A stretch of DNA of 64,000 nt, taken from Metaphire vulgaris. Lineage: Eukaryota > Annelida > Clitellata > Crassiclitellata > Megascolecidae. Below are positions 13,117 to 51,695 of this stretch, piece after piece (positions within the stretch are counted from its first letter, which is position 1; every line of letters starts with the position of its first letter). The stretch covers positions 12,009,828-12,073,827 of the forward strand of contig CM030851.1 in assembly GCA_018105865.1 (NCBI GenBank), written 5' to 3'. Under the pieces are notes generated by a model. That model was not told the origin of the DNA and ran no database searches. It saw only the letters and a program-made list of their open reading frames with translations. The translations under genes and the position numbers were made by a program.

Positions 13117-14310
13117 GCACTGTAACAGTTAAAACAGCAACTAAGGTTATTCCCTGAGCTCTCAAGGCTAACCCCAAGGCTCCTAGGAGCGGTGCTGATC
13201 TCCATTTTAAAGGCCCTCAGCCAGGTGACTGCTGCAGATTACATGATATGGGGCCTGTGTTCTCACGCAATGCACCTGTTGAGTGCATCTGTTTGGGATG
13301 GGGTATAGTTGAGATGTTAAAGCGCTTTTGTTGTTGGCCTCAGCCTTGTTACAGCGCTATAGAAATCATCCAAGAATGAATGAATGAATGAATGTTGACA
13401 TCACAGTTAAACCACTACTCAGTTGCCCCTACGGGTCTTGAACCAGTTCCTTCAGCGTGCCTATCTAGGGCGTCACCAATCTGCCATCTTCCCTGATACA
13501 AATATTAATTTTTTAAAATTGCTTATAGCAACGTAGGCTTCCAAAAAACTCCTTACCACTCCGGCAATCAGCTGACGAAAGTATCTCTGAGCTGCGGCCT
13601 GCGGCATCCCGATATCAGGATCTGAAATAATGAAAAACTCGGTTTCAATAACAGATTCATTAGAAACAGTTCTAGGTAAATTAACCCCTTTACCGGCCAC
13701 TTATTTGTAACATAATGTAAAATGGATGCATATGTGTGTCATGGCCGGTAAGAGGGTTAAAGATAAATTCAACAACCATATTTCTTGGGCTTGGCAGAAA
13801 ATGTCAAGTACAGTAGGCTTTGTGATTACAATGCTGCTAAGCGTCATCAAACTTTAGCTGATCAAACATCAAAAACAACGTTCTCTTCTCAATGGTAAAA
13901 AATCAACATTGAACATCCCACAATATCTGAACAATAAATTTTATAAATTTTTACACACCGATCCTATCAAAAAGCTCTCCACCGCTTGCATATTCGAGGA
14001 ACAGATACTCTCGATCCCCAACACGACGATGACCGAAAAAGCGGATTATACTCGGATGATTTAGCATCCGATTAAGACATATCTACAACAAAAATTACTC
14101 ATGGATGTCACATAATAATAATAATAATAATAGTCATAATAATGCTTGTCATAAGTCTCTTCTATGCTAAACACCACTGTTGCTCATATAGCCCCTATTT
14201 CAGCTTGAATTTAATTACCAGTAACAATGCTACATTAAGAGCAGCTTATATTATTAGTTTCTGCATTGGTCTATTCAATTTTCATGATGATGATGATGAT
14301 GATGATGATG

Positions 14311-14343
<33 letters not shown>

Positions 14344-14367
14344 TTAATAATAATAATAATAATATTA

Positions 14368-14416
<49 letters not shown>

Positions 14417-15764
14417 TGGAAACTCACTCACTCTTATATTTATGCACAATGCACTGTAGTTGCTAGATTGAACCATCTTTGAACAGTTTTTCATCATCTT
14501 CATCATTGTTGTAATCATCATCATCATCATCATCATCATTATTATTAAGGAAATCATTGTGTTGGCATATGTTACCAAGCACTTACAGGACACCTTACAA
14601 TTGAAAGATAAGATTCAAAATTGGCAGCCACAACCAGCACCATAGATGAAAAGGGAAAATTCAGCAAGACATACAATATAATGATCAAGAACACAGAAAC
14701 ACATTCCAGAAGCTAAAAGTCTAAAACCAATTTCACGAGGAGAGTCACCGAAAACAGACCTACCGGTAGACAGAAAAACACATATTCAAACATATAAGCC
14801 ACAAACGCTGACAAAGAATTGATCATAAGTGAGGGAGACAATTTTTCTAATGCATCTGCACTATGAGAGAGTATGTGCAGCCGATCAATAAGAAGGGCAA
14901 ATCACAGATATAACCTCCTTTCGTATGTTCCTTTCGACGTTCTCAGAATTTTGCAAATTGACGATTTTGACGGCCACTGCCTCTTGTGTCTCTCTGTTGA
15001 CCGCAAGCTTCACTCTACATTAGAGTAGAAATGTGTCATCAGTAGTGTCTCAAAAAACTTACTATCCATTCGTTCTGCCATTGTCCAGTTTCTTTACAGT
15101 GTCAATAGGTATGAAGCCTACGTAACTGACAAAAAACATTCAAGATTCTCAAACTATTTCAAATTCTGTTATGGATATCATTGTCAAGGGCTCATCCATA
15201 TAGTACGTACGTATGCAAAAAGGCATATTTTCAGCCCCATTTGCACACCGTACATAGACAAAATCTCCTAAACCCAACCCCCTCCCTTCCCCCTCAGTGT
15301 GCACGTACTACCGGTATGTGGATGGATCCCAATTCAAGCAGCAGGTTCGAAACAGGCTAAGCAAATATTAACAGAATCGATTTGAATCAAGCCCTTGTAT
15401 GAATCCCATTTGAATCCAGTCTTCCAGTGTTGTTAAATAATTAATTTGAAGCATGCCAGGTCGTGCTACACTCAGAAAGCATTTTAAAGTACAGTGGATC
15501 CCGCTTAATCGCATACCGCTTAACTGCATAACCCGCATAATCGCATAACAACATAAAAACCCAAACCAGTGTTTTGTGCATACAATTAATTATCAGATGT
15601 CCTGGCTATTCGCATAGCCCAGATAATCGCATAAGCAAGGCCTTGCACGGCACCTATGCAATTAAGCGGGTTTCACTGTATTCCAGTTATGCTTACTCTC
15701 CATAAGCACCTTCACCAAGCGTCTGTACAAAATCCCAGCCTTCAACAAACGGAGTGACCATCAT
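7242..15764 (-). CDS. CHEK1: Checkpoint kinase 1 (Chk1), complete, 13 coding exons
   Basis: Ser/Thr kinase of the ATR branch of the DNA-damage/replication checkpoint; nuclear; phosphorylates Cdc25 (family knowledge). Coding exons, high to low: 15764-15697, 15014-14915, 14082-13959, 13621-13557, 12522-12453, 11626-11438, 10528-10424, 10168-10058, 9836-9734, 9388-9211, 8645-8511, 8104-8003, 7343-7242 (TAG). All joins keep phase and total 1452 nt, about 483 aa (human 476). Visible: GEGAYGE loop, VAVK with K39, HRDLKPEN (D131), DFG (D149), APE, DVWSCGI, then a linker with SQ sites at S321 and S349 (human S317, S345), then a KA1 domain with [10 protein letters not shown]. Start: two adjacent ATGs (15764, 15761) just before [20 protein letters not shown]. 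The acceptor at 9389 is weak, but it places both SQ sites correctly. Confidence 0.96.
8815..9010. repeat. AT-rich retroelement tail and ATTT repeats in CHEK1 intron
   Basis: TTATATAGTGCAATAAGCATGGCACAAGAGCACTTTACAA resembles the tract at 12870-12930 in opposite orientation, with ATTT/TTAT repeats on both sides (about 8815-8832 and 8940-9000). Probably the 3' end of a retroelement. No coding sequence. Confidence 0.5.
9913..9993. mobile_element. TTAA-flanked palindromic MITE, copy 2
   Basis: Well-preserved 81-bp copy: TTAACCCCTTAACTGGGC at one end, GCCCAGTTAAGGGGTTAA at the other, core CGTCCATTTTACATTGACTT. It lies in the CHEK1 intron between exons 9 and 8. Confidence 0.8.
11332..11367. repeat. 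(AAT)n microsatellite
   Basis: About twelve AAT units about 70 bases beyond the donor of CHEK1 exon 6, in the following intron. A (CAAT)n tract is at 11102-11130. Confidence 0.8.
11438..15764 (-). CDS. CHEK1: CHEK1 kinase-domain exons 1-6
   Basis: Six exons encode the N lobe and most of the C lobe. Exon 1 ends inside the Gly-rich loop (GEGAYG|E). Exon 2 carries VAVKIV; exon 3 carries [16 protein letters not shown], the hinge region; exon 4 carries DPDIGMP and the following helix; exon 5 the catalytic loop [14 protein letters not shown]; exon 6 DFGLATVF, the activation segment with [13 protein letters not shown], and [16 protein letters not shown]. The substrate-specific motif IDPDIGMP replaces human IEPDIGMP. 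All catalytic residues are intact, so the kinase should be active (inference). Confidence 0.95.
11744..11933. mobile_element. hAT-type MITE, family CAGTGGCGGCTC
   Basis: 190 bp with ends CAGTGGCGGCTCCA and TGGAGCCGCCACTG, and a perfect 8-bp target duplication CATATAAG (11736-11743 and 11934-11941). It lies in a CHEK1 intron. Relatives with their own perfect duplications are at 29875-30065 and 34720-34901. Confidence 0.92.
12151..12231. mobile_element. TTAA-flanked palindromic MITE, copy 3
   Basis: Same family as 9913-9993 (GTTAACTGGGCGCC start, CGTCCATTTTACATTGAGTT core, CCCAGTTAAAGGGTTAA end). The left TTAA is mutated to TTAG. Confidence 0.7.
12932..13111. repeat. Opposed (AAT)n and (ATT)n arrays
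   Basis: (AAT)n at 12932-12982 and (ATT)n at 13050-13111, separated by ~65 bases. The first is preceded by the tract AAGTGCTCTTGACTTTGGTC shared with other (AAT)n loci here. Further right, 13310-13395 ends GCGCTATAGAAAT...(GAAT)n, typical of LINE 3' tails. Confidence 0.75.
13681..13760. mobile_element. TTAA-flanked palindromic MITE, divergent copy 4
   Basis: TTAACCCCTTTACCGGCCAC to GGCCGGTAAGAGGGTTAA, core TAATGTAAAATGGATGCAT in reverse orientation. It lies just upstream of CHEK1 exon 4 in the intron. The changes in both arms are complementary, so the hairpin is preserved. Confidence 0.65.
14283..14547. repeat. Compound GAT/AAT/ATT/CAT microsatellite
   Basis: (GAT)n at 14284-14312, (AAT)n to about 14365, (ATT)n to 14416, then (CAT)n at 14516-14538. 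It lies in the CHEK1 intron between exons 3 and 2. Confidence 0.8.
15189..15336. mobile_element. MITE, family GGGCTCATCCATATAGTACG
   Basis: Ends GGGCTCATCCATATAGTACG and GTACTACCGGTATGTGGATG. Related copies lie at 21206-21322 and 50598-50757. The ends resemble those I associate with ISL2EU-type elements; this assignment is tentative. Confidence 0.55.
15492..15678. mobile_element. pogo/Tigger-type MITE
   Basis: 187 bp with ends CAGTGGATCCCGCTTAATCG and AATTAAGCGGGTTTCACTG, flanked by TA on each side. Tc1/mariner superfamily signature. It lies 20 bases beyond the donor of CHEK1 coding exon 1. Confidence 0.75.
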
Positions 15765-15954
15765 GTTGTAAACCTGAAATCACAAAATTACCTGACCACT
15801 GGAACTCTGCTGTGAAAATCTGTCTAATAAAAACTCAGTACTGTATACCAAGTGAATTTGTATTTTCGCCTCTCTTTAAATGTTGCAGGTCTCACAATCA
15901 TCTCATTATGTCAGTGCAATGTTCTTTTGATTTTTCTAGAATTTGGTTCAAGGG

Positions 15955-16222
15955 GCGGGCGGGAAGTTAGCAGAGTGGTAACAAGGTTGGACGATGGAGC
16001 TGAAGGTTGCGGGTTCGATCCCCACGGGAGCCCTAAGGTCGACTCAGCCTTACTCGCTAGAGGGTGGTTGTAAAATGAGGAGCATCGTTAAGCCGTGAGG
16101 TAAAACGTGGGTCTGAGAAAATTAATGGCAACCTACCTCAGATTAATGGCTTATACCACCCACTCTTGATTGCTGATTGCCTTAGACCGGAGACAGCGCC
16201 AGAACCCAACGCTCGGGTATAT
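15955..16222 (+). mobile_element. tRNA-derived SINE
   Basis: The head has an A-box-like TTAGCAGAGTGGT (15967-15979) and a B box GGGTTCGATCC (16011-16021), the internal RNA polymerase III promoter of tRNA-derived SINEs. A unique body follows, with a tail region GCTGATTGCCTTAGACCGGAGACAGCGCC. That tail recurs at 47285-47341/47536-47560 and, inverted, at about 51800-51895. It is not a functional tRNA gene: the head does not close as a full cloverleaf acceptor. Confidence 0.75.
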
Positions 16223-16487
16223 ATATATTGTTTAAAAAGCATAGGTCTAATCACAGAAAATGAGAAATCAGTTTTGATACAGACGTCTGAAAAACTTAAT
16301 GATTTTATTGATTAGGCATAAAGATCTTTACAAATGTCAATCAATAAACGAATCAATCAAAGAATCAATGAACATCTAAGACACCACTATCATAATAATG
16401 CCTATGGCATCAGCCGAGGCCACACCGATCCAAGCCAAATCTGTAGTCTGTAATCTATTTCGGCCGGTGAGTCAACTCACACTCGTC

Positions 16488-16708
16488 CATGGGCGCCCGC
16501 ACATTATGGCAAGAGGAGGCACTTGCCTCCCCCCCTAGAAAATGCAAATACCAATATTTCACATTGAAATTTTAAAACCTTGTTAAAATATTAACCGTGA
16601 CCATTGTGTTAAAATGTGTTTTGCCCGCCCCCTCCTGGAAAAATTTACGTGGCGTAACCGTGACCATTGTGTTTTGCCCTCCTGGAAAAATTTCTGTTGG
16701 GGCCCATG
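16488..16708. mobile_element. hAT-type MITE, family CATGGGCGCCCGCA
   Basis: Ends CATGGGCGCCCGCA and TGTTGGGGCCCATG; flanks CACTCGTC and CACTCGAC give a 7/8 target duplication. Interior contains two GGAAAAATTT units. Related element at 36803-36998. Confidence 0.75.
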
Positions 16709-16865
16709 CACTCGACATTTGCCAACACACTGCATGCCAAAGTTTTTCAGTAGATCCGGTCCCAAAATTTGGAAATGGATTAAGGCCACCATCGATAGAT
16801 CCTTTTTAGTATTATTATTGATGCTATAGAGGCGCATCATAATAGCAATAATAACAGCGACCGAA

Positions 16866-16878
16866 TTTCCCGCCCAAT
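16866..16878 (-). promoter_or_regulatory. E2F site and CCAAT box, candidate CHEK1 promoter
   Basis: TTTCCCGCC at 16866-16874 matches the E2F consensus, and CCAAT lies immediately beside it at 16874-16878. CHEK1 is a known E2F/cell-cycle gene in vertebrates. The motif is ~1.1 kb upstream of the ATG; an untranslated first exon would be needed, since coding exon 1 begins at an acceptor (CAG, 15776-15774). Confidence 0.5.
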
Positions 16879-17199
16879 ATAATTCACACAGTTAACGTTA
16901 TGTATAGGATTTCTAATTCAGCTATTCGAAACTATATTAACACATTTTAAAACAAAATACGAATAAAGACCGACTTTTAATGAATAATTTGAAATTCATT
17001 GAAATTTTGACTTGTTTATTCCTCCGCCGAAACTTCGAAAACACGTAAACATCTAAACAAGTAAGTAAGTAGATTCTCAAAGGAGAGTAACGGCAACGAA
17101 CTTGTCATTAAGTAAGTATACGTAAAATCTTTGAAATCTTTCTTAAAATAGCTATGGGCAAGGTGGGTCGCCAACCGGGCGAAGGTCAGTGTATCTATG

Positions 17200-19416
17200 A
17201 GGCGGTGGAGCGGGTTGCTATAGCTACGGAGAAAATTACTTTTGAATAGGAAGATTTTAAGTCTAGACCTGCATTGAATAGCATTGAATGGTCAAACATT
17301 GATTCATTGAAGTACTGTGTATAACACCTAGTCTGCATTAAAACAAGATATTCTATTTCATTTTGCATGAATATAATATTGTTCAACTAGTTATTATTAT
17401 GTCATGAACAATATCTTTGAATGATAACACTATTTCTGGTTTGTACATATTTAGTAAAAGTTAGCTTAGATTAAAAAGCTTTCAGTCTTGTAGTGAAACT
17501 AGTTTTTGTGTAAGCCCCATGGTGTGACACATATGAGCCAAATTTCATTCATGTACAGCTGCTTTATTGAATAATAGGAGTAACATCGGATCAACATTTG
17601 TCACTCAGGGTTTTTGTATAATCAAAATATCCATTTCACATTTCTATATAGTATCACCAATCTTATTAGTGGCAATTAGTATGTGAGTAAAATATTGTGG
17701 ATTTATATAGCACTTTCAGTGTACTACCACAGTAACTGCTTATTCTTAGGTGTTTAATCTTTTCACATTAGCTGTGGAAAAGGTGAATGGTGGGCCAGAT
17801 AATGGTCGATATATCCGTTGGGCAGAGAGGCTAGATTCAGAATTTCTAGTGGTATATATATATATATATATACATACATACATACATACATATATATCCT
17901 GTTTATTTGTATGGCAGGTGGGGTTAAAGTAGCATGACAGTGTAGGGTTAAGAACTTAAGAGTTAATTTATTATATCTGTTTGTCTGTTTGGTATTGTAA
18001 ATGTGAACATAAAGAATTTTAAATTATATATAAAGCCTGTTAGCTAATAAACACACAAACAGTGTCTTATCTGGCTTCAAACAGAACCATTCAATTCTTA
18101 TATATATATATATATATATATAACAGTTGTAAACAATGCACAAGATTAATAAACCTAGGCTAGCATAAAAATATCATATCAAAATATCATGCACACACTG
18201 CAAAAAACAACAAATGAAGAATTACGATTCTCTAGTCATACATTACATTTTGCAAGACAAAGACAAATAATTTTACAGTTTAATAATAAACAAATTGCCA
18301 AAACAAGTTGAAAACAATAAGTCTTGGTACGGTAAACAGTTTGTTAAAAATTACATATGATTAACCCCTTAACTGGGGACCCCATATATATCCGTTCATT
18401 TTACATTGGGTTACAGTTAAATACACGGTTAAGGGGTTAAATTTCTTTCAGTCTTATCACATATAGAAGTCTCGCGGTGACTAGTGAAAATATGCATGAC
18501 TGCGCGGCTCAAGTCTGGTGCCAGACAGACAACCGTTGTCGTTGAGAACGCGCGCCGCCACAGTGCAACGTTAAGGACAGATCGCACGCTGTATGCAAGA
18601 GGTAGACAGAGTGGTGTCGTCTGAAGATTGGTGGCATTCAAATATCGGACGACGGTTAGTCGAGCATCCGGTGATCAAGTTCCACATACAAAATGCTGGT
18701 CCAGATTGAATATATTGCTTTGACTGTGTTATCGCATGATCATTCTCTGATGTAGATCTCTGATCTCTGATGCAGCGAGGACTGACTTTGCGTTCCAAAT
18801 CGGCGCCTACCGATTCCAATCTTTAGACCACGTTTGTCTAGGTGAACCAGACAAATTTTTATTATTATTAGTAGTAATTATTATTATTATTTCAATACAA
18901 TTTCTTAAGCACAGTAAACATGGCTATCGAAGCAAAGTCAAGAGCGCTTTACAAAAAACAAGCTGTTAAACAAATGCGTCTTAAACTAAATATTAACAAT
19001 GTGATCATTAGCACAGCCATGAGGGGCATTAGGGAGGGTCGAGGGCCCCTATTCTGGTTGGGAGGACCAGCTGTGGGATTTGTGCAAAAACAATAAATAA
19101 TTTTTTTTGGGGGGGGGGAAGTAAGTTGAAGAGAAAAGAATACATGAATGTGGGAAGAACTTGATGACGTATTTTTGCTTGTTGGAGACTTTTCCCCCCG
19201 GAAATGTTAATGTGCCCCTATTCCCCTACTCTGGTTAAGCCAATGATACAAATAAGACAATGATACAAATGATACAAGACAATGATACAAATATGATGCA
19301 AAGAATCTGTGGCAAAAAGAATATCGAAATGATAAAGAAGTTCAATATGAATGGGCATATGAATATCGAAGGTGCTACATAAATTCCCATGATTTTACTC
19401 ATTTGCTTACAATGGT
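17200..19416. other. Intergenic region between CHEK1 promoter and ROBO 3' end
   Basis: AT-rich with (TA)n/(CATA)n at 17850-17895 and (AT)n at 18100-18122. It has a TTAA MITE (18361-18440), a retroelement tract near 18890-18970 and a MITE-like G-rich tract at 19020-19225 (GAGGGCCCCTATTCTGGTTG). No exon recognised; it probably contains the ROBO 3' UTR. Confidence 0.5.
18361..18440. mobile_element. TTAA-flanked palindromic MITE, copy 5
   Basis: TTAACCCCTTAACTGGGGAC to CACGGTTAAGGGGTTAA, 80 bp, core CGTTCATTTTACATTGGGTT. Near-intact copy. Confidence 0.8.
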
Positions 19417-46645
<27,229 letters not shown>

Positions 46646-46976
46646 CTGAAAATAGGAAAATAGAGGATTAATACGTACTCATATCAAACGCGCGTCTAGA
46701 GAAAGAGATGGGATGGCTATGGGATGGGTTGACCCATGGGTTTGGTTTGACTTGTCCATAATTATGGTGGGTTAGGTTGGGCTGGGTCAGAAAGTAAGCC
46801 ATGGCTTATAGGAAATTGCAATGTATTACAGTGGGTTTTTTTTGCAATTTATTATAAGATGAAAGATATTTAGTCTTCGTGTAAAATTAGATTTCGGGGA
46901 AATGATTAAATTCTATAGCACAAATTCCTGTACTACTGCCTGCTTGTATAGTCGGACCATGTTCTCAGATGCGGGG

Positions 46977-46981
46977 AGAGA

Positions 46982-47021
<40 letters not shown>
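46977..47021. repeat. (GA)n microsatellite
   Basis: About 22 GA units with one ATAG interruption. Confidence 0.85.
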
Positions 47022-47203
47022 TCGAATGAACGGAAACATTAATATAACTTATACTTGTCTTCTTTTATACCTTAAAGTTTCCCCTCTTATAGTATTACAG
47101 TGGGTTGGGTCAAGTAACCCTATTGCCGGCATGGGTTGGGTTGGAGATTTAATATGTTGGTTGGGTTCTTTAAAAATGGACCCATAGCCATCTCTGCTCT
47201 AGA

Positions 47204-47284
47204 TTAACCCCATAACTGGGTGTTTAACCCGTAACTCAATGTAAAATGGACGGATATATCCGGGGTTCCCAGTTAAGGGGTTAA
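47204..47284. mobile_element. TTAA-flanked palindromic MITE, copy 10
   Basis: TTAACCCCATAACTGGGTG to CCCAGTTAAGGGGTTAA. Abuts the SINE tail at 47285. Confidence 0.78.
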
Positions 47285-47560
47285 TGGCGTAAGCCACCTG
47301 CAGCATCGCTGATTGCCTAGTACACGGATATCAGCGCCTGGGCAGTGTTTATTCTAGCCACCTTGACATTGGGAGGGGGATCTTGAAATCTTTGGGGGGA
47401 CAAGGTCTGAGTCTCCACACTTTTTGGGGGGAGAGGGAATTTCCATTCCCCCTGCCAACATATAATTTTTTTGTGGAGTGGAATTTTAAAACTTGGAGGG
47501 GGAATTCACCCAGAGAAGGCCTAGAATAAACACTGGCGCCTGACCCTACGCTCGTTCGAG
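47285..47560 (+). mobile_element. SINE tail split by a hAT MITE
   Basis: GGCGTAAGCCACCTGCAGCA and GATATCAGCGCC (47285-47341) continue after the MITE as GCGCCTGACCCTACGCTCG (47536-47560). The inserted MITE at 47343-47535 has ends CAGTGTTTATTCTAG / CTAGAATAAACACTG and flanks GCGCCTGG / GCGCCTGA. Confidence 0.8.
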
Positions 47561-47617
47561 TACGGGACACCCCTAACTCATTCGCGTAAACATGGATGAA
47601 AACGTGGGAGGCCCAAA

Positions 47618-48263
47618 CATTCATTTTCCAGAGTTGATGTTTAGTTGGCATACACTTTGTGTTTGTGCGCGCAGTCATATACGGTAATTTTTCTATAATA
47701 CGCCGTAGGCGTAAACTTTATATATTATACAGTAGGCTGCTACACTCGAACCCTCCACGATTTCTCAGAGGTTAGGCTGGTTAGGCCATTTACAATGAAG
47801 GAGTATGATCGAACCAGAGGACACAGCATGAAACTGTTCAAGAAACGGGTTGGGAGACATAAACAGCATTTTTTTAGTGCAAGAGTGGTGGACAGATGGA
47901 ATGAACTGGGTGAGGGGATAGTAACGGCTACAACTGTAAACGAGTTCAAAATAAACCTCAGTAGTTTAGGATATTAGATTGGACGGGAGCAACAGTGGTT
48001 CTCACACAGGGCAGTCCCTACTGAACCACTTTAAACCTTGCTATATTATATATATTATATTACTATATTATTATATTAAACACTGTGCCTTTTCCCTTCC
48101 CCAGCCTAACCTCTGAGAAATCGTGGAGGGTTCGAGTGTAGCAGCCTACTGTATAATATATAAAGTTTACGCCTACGGCGTATTATAGAAAAATTACCGT
48201 ATATGACTGCGCTCACAAACACAAAGTGTATGCCAACTAAACATCAACTCTGGAAAATGAATG
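47618..48263. repeat. 163-bp near-perfect inverted repeat with LINE tail in the loop
   Basis: Arms 47618-47780 and 48101-48263 are inverted copies with about one visible mismatch (GCGCGCAG versus GAGCGCAG). The ~320-bp loop holds a plus-strand frame 47795-47977. Confidence 0.9.
47795..47977 (+). pseudogene. LINE C-terminal fragment
   Basis: The frame RTRGHSMKLFKKRVGRHKQH, FFSARVVDRWNELGEGIV, NEFKINLSSL stop is the typical C-terminus of jockey/CR1-type LINE polyproteins. It is followed by the 3' tract GGTTCTCACACAGGGCAGTC and an AT-rich tail. Confidence 0.75.
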
Positions 48264-48319
48264 ACCGGGACGCCTATATACATACTGTCTATGTTTGTTT
48301 TAACAAGTGGCCATAAAAT

Positions 48320-48545
<226 letters not shown>

Positions 48546-49574
48546 TACCTCATACCACCATAAAAGCACAATTCGACCCTTTGATGCAAACCAATTGTCT
48601 CACTACTGCATATACTATGCGTTAAAATAAATGCTGAGAAATTATTAGGCAGTTCAAAGGTCGCGGATAATCATCATCACCATCGTCGTCATCATCATCA
48701 TCATCATCATCGCCATCATCATCATCATCACCAGTGAACTTCTGTAGTGCCATTTTAGTCATGTCTTTGACATCAGTCGATGGTCGCTTCGTGATTCGAA
48801 TCGCGTCGCGTGCATTCCCCCATTTGCCAAGTCCAATAAGATTGAACAAGTCAGTCCGATATAACATAATATACCAGCCTAAAGATAAATGGACTGCAAT
48901 TATTCTCGCTATTACCGTCTAAAAAATTCACGACCATTGCGTTCGCTGTAACCAAGGACAAGGCGTGAATTTTGCATTTCTCACGAGTTATACTGGCCAC
49001 CAGTTGGAAATCCGATATCATTACAGAACCCGATTGCCTTTCAGCGAACCGAGCGACACAGCGGACGAAATCAACAGAGCAGGAAAATGAAAATAGACTT
49101 CCAAGTTTCTCGTTACCCGTTGCGCATATTTCAGCAACCTGTCCCACCATCCAACTAAATGCCCCCTCCCCCTCCGGCTCCACTGGGTTTCAATTATTTT
49201 AGTTGCGAAATGATCGGCTCCGCGCTACAATTGCTCGACAGTTAGCCTACCGATTTTGTTAACCTTATACTACTCTAGCTTCTCTACTCATAGTCGGATC
49301 AAGTGGCCATCGATTCGGTCTTTTTTTATGTCTAGTCGACAAAATATCACGTAACTCAGACCATCGGTGCATAATTATTAATTTTAAGTGTGCCCGTGAA
49401 AGACATCGTGCGCGATAACGCTGAACCCTCGATTATAACACGCAGCTGCATTATAAAGGATGTCACGAATTTGTGAAATCAATCTCTTAACAGAGAAAAT
49501 GGATCACAACCGGGAGACGTGATATCTCGTCTAACTTGAACGGCATCAAAACAGTTAACCAGCGTAAATAAAAC

Positions 49575-49639
<65 letters not shown>

Positions 49640-49733
49640 CATATTGTATGATATTGAGACCTGTTTTGTCTTGTGTGTGTGTATGCTACGCACCCTGCTT
49701 AGCATACAGTACAATGTCTGCGTTTTAAACAAA

Positions 49734-49949
49734 GGATTCGAACGAAAGGCCAGAATACCAGAATACAGAATAACACAATGGACGAATGCGGACTTGGAAA
49801 CTGTAATCGCGGAAGACTACCGCTCCAGTCTAAACATCAGTCGCGCTCAGTTCGATCACATCTGTTCATCGCTTCTATACAATAACTCGACGAGTCTGTG
49901 GCAGATTGGTGCTTTTGTATTTAATACATTTACTAGTAATGATCGTGCA
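49734..49949 (+). other. Unassigned open frame, possible exon fragment
   Basis: A plus frame reads RITQWTNADLETVIAEDYRS and LNISRAQFDHICSSLLYNNS, not low-complexity and with normal residue use. The following DNA at 50003-50110 reads MPLLINIRIDVFSKSATIDI and RVLDIRQTQFDETL, faintly similar. No family recognised and no splice sites established; may be chance. Confidence 0.2.
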
Positions 49950-50159
49950 TAGGCTATATATGTATTTGTATATGTATACTTGGTATTGTGTGTTTTAAAC
50001 AAAATGCCTTTGCTGATAAATATACGAATAGATGTGTTCAGCAAATCAGCTACGATCGACATTCAACGGGTGCTGGACATCAGACAGACTCAATTTGACG
50101 AAACGCTGTAACAATGACACACAGACATAATTATAGGTCTATAGCTAATATTCGGTTAA

Positions 50160-50198
50160 TTTATCGGTCTGAAAGTCTGACGAGAGAGAGATAGGCCT

Positions 50199-50231
<33 letters not shown>

Positions 50232-50480
50232 GACATATATAAGGATAAGGAAAGAGAGAAACACAGACATAATGACAGAGACAAAGACAGACAGACAGCC
50301 ATTGTACATAGACAGCGAGCCAGACAGACAGACATGCAGACAAGTAGAGACAGACAGACAGCTATAGAAATAAGAACAGATAAGAAGAGAGAAGACAGAG
50401 AGACAGAGACACAGAGAGAGAGAGAGAGACAGAATGACAGAGACAAAAACAGACAGACAGACAAAGACAGACAGACAGAG
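50160..50480. repeat. (GACA)n-rich tract
   Basis: Several GACAGACA blocks (50200-50230, 50288-50300, 50322-50360, 50450-50480) with AGAG-rich spacers. Confidence 0.75.
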
Positions 50481-50597
50481 CTATTGTACTTAGAAACGGT
50501 CACGTCCAAATAGCTATCAAGAGCTCTGCTTTCTCTTGAAAATAACGTCTGTTGGTCAAAATGTCCGCTAAAAATCCCTGTTTTATATTTTCAGACA

Positions 50598-50757
50598 GTG
50601 CTCATCCACATAGTACGTACGCAAAAAAGGCATACGCTCAACCCCAACCCCCCCCGCCCACCCCGTTTTCACGCCACACATAAGCAAATTCTCCTAGATC
50701 CAACCCCCTCAGTGCGTATATGTACTGTATAGATCATGGATCATGGATGGAACCACT
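50598..50757. mobile_element. MITE, family GGGCTCATCCATATAGTACG, copy 3
   Basis: GTGCTCATCCACATAGTACG at the left, TACTGTATAGATCATGGATC and ATGGATGGAACC at the right. Confidence 0.55.
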
Positions 50758-51695
50758 CAAGTCTACAGCATCTTTCAACAGATGTGCAATGTCGTCCATC
50801 TGTATAGAAACACTACTGAATTACATTCAAAAAATTTAATACACTTTTGCAAATATATATTATTACAATAGACTACATTGTATGGTATCGCTAGCACGAA
50901 TTTATCATGACTAAACTAGAACAAGTATTAATTTTGATGAACAAACTTCCTACATGTTTTCGTGTTCTAGACCGAGTAATGAGACAGAGAAGTAGGGGAT
51001 TAGAAAATGTGAGATTTCCGCAAAAATTTGGTCATTTCCCACCCACACCCAGACACACACATTAAAATAAAATGCCGCTTAACCAGTTTCTTGTATTAAC
51101 CAATCGTAAAGCAAAGTTGTCTGCTCGGTATCCATAGGCTGTATATCAAATGTGCGTGTGTGGTGTCTGTTTGTGTGTGTGTGTGAAGAGGAAGTCTTTT
51201 CAGCTGAGGTCAGCAGTAACTGAAGAGAGGGGTCAGGCAACGCTGGCGGTCGTGGTTTTCCAGATCGACTTCTCACTCTTTTGGGGGGATGGGGGGACGG
51301 GGAGGTTACAAACAGACTGCGATTTGACCATAAAACCACCGCCATGCCATTCTTGCACGAGGTGGGGTCCTTGGCCAGACCGGTTAACAGACAGCGTTTA
51401 CAGGATCTCTGGAGTGTCCAGAAGCCAAAACTCCAGAGCATTCCATGCCAAAAACTCCTCCCCAGCAGGGGCGTACCTGGTCATGGTAGGTATAGGGCAG
51501 ATGCCCCGGGCACCACTTGAACGGGGCGCCAGAAGCTCTCCGCAATCTTGCTTTCGACTCAGCGTAGAAAGAGAAGAAACTGAGAAAACTGACTTTGATC
51601 ACGTTATCACACAGACCATGTTCGCATCAGTAAAAGCAAGAAATGGTGCACCCGTAGTTTTAATCTTGCGTCAATAAAATGTCATGACTTGTTGA

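Noticed and set aside
15967..16033. Possible tRNA gene
   Set aside because: A- and B-box motifs are clear, but the ends do not pair as an acceptor stem and the sequence continues into a body shared with other SINE copies.
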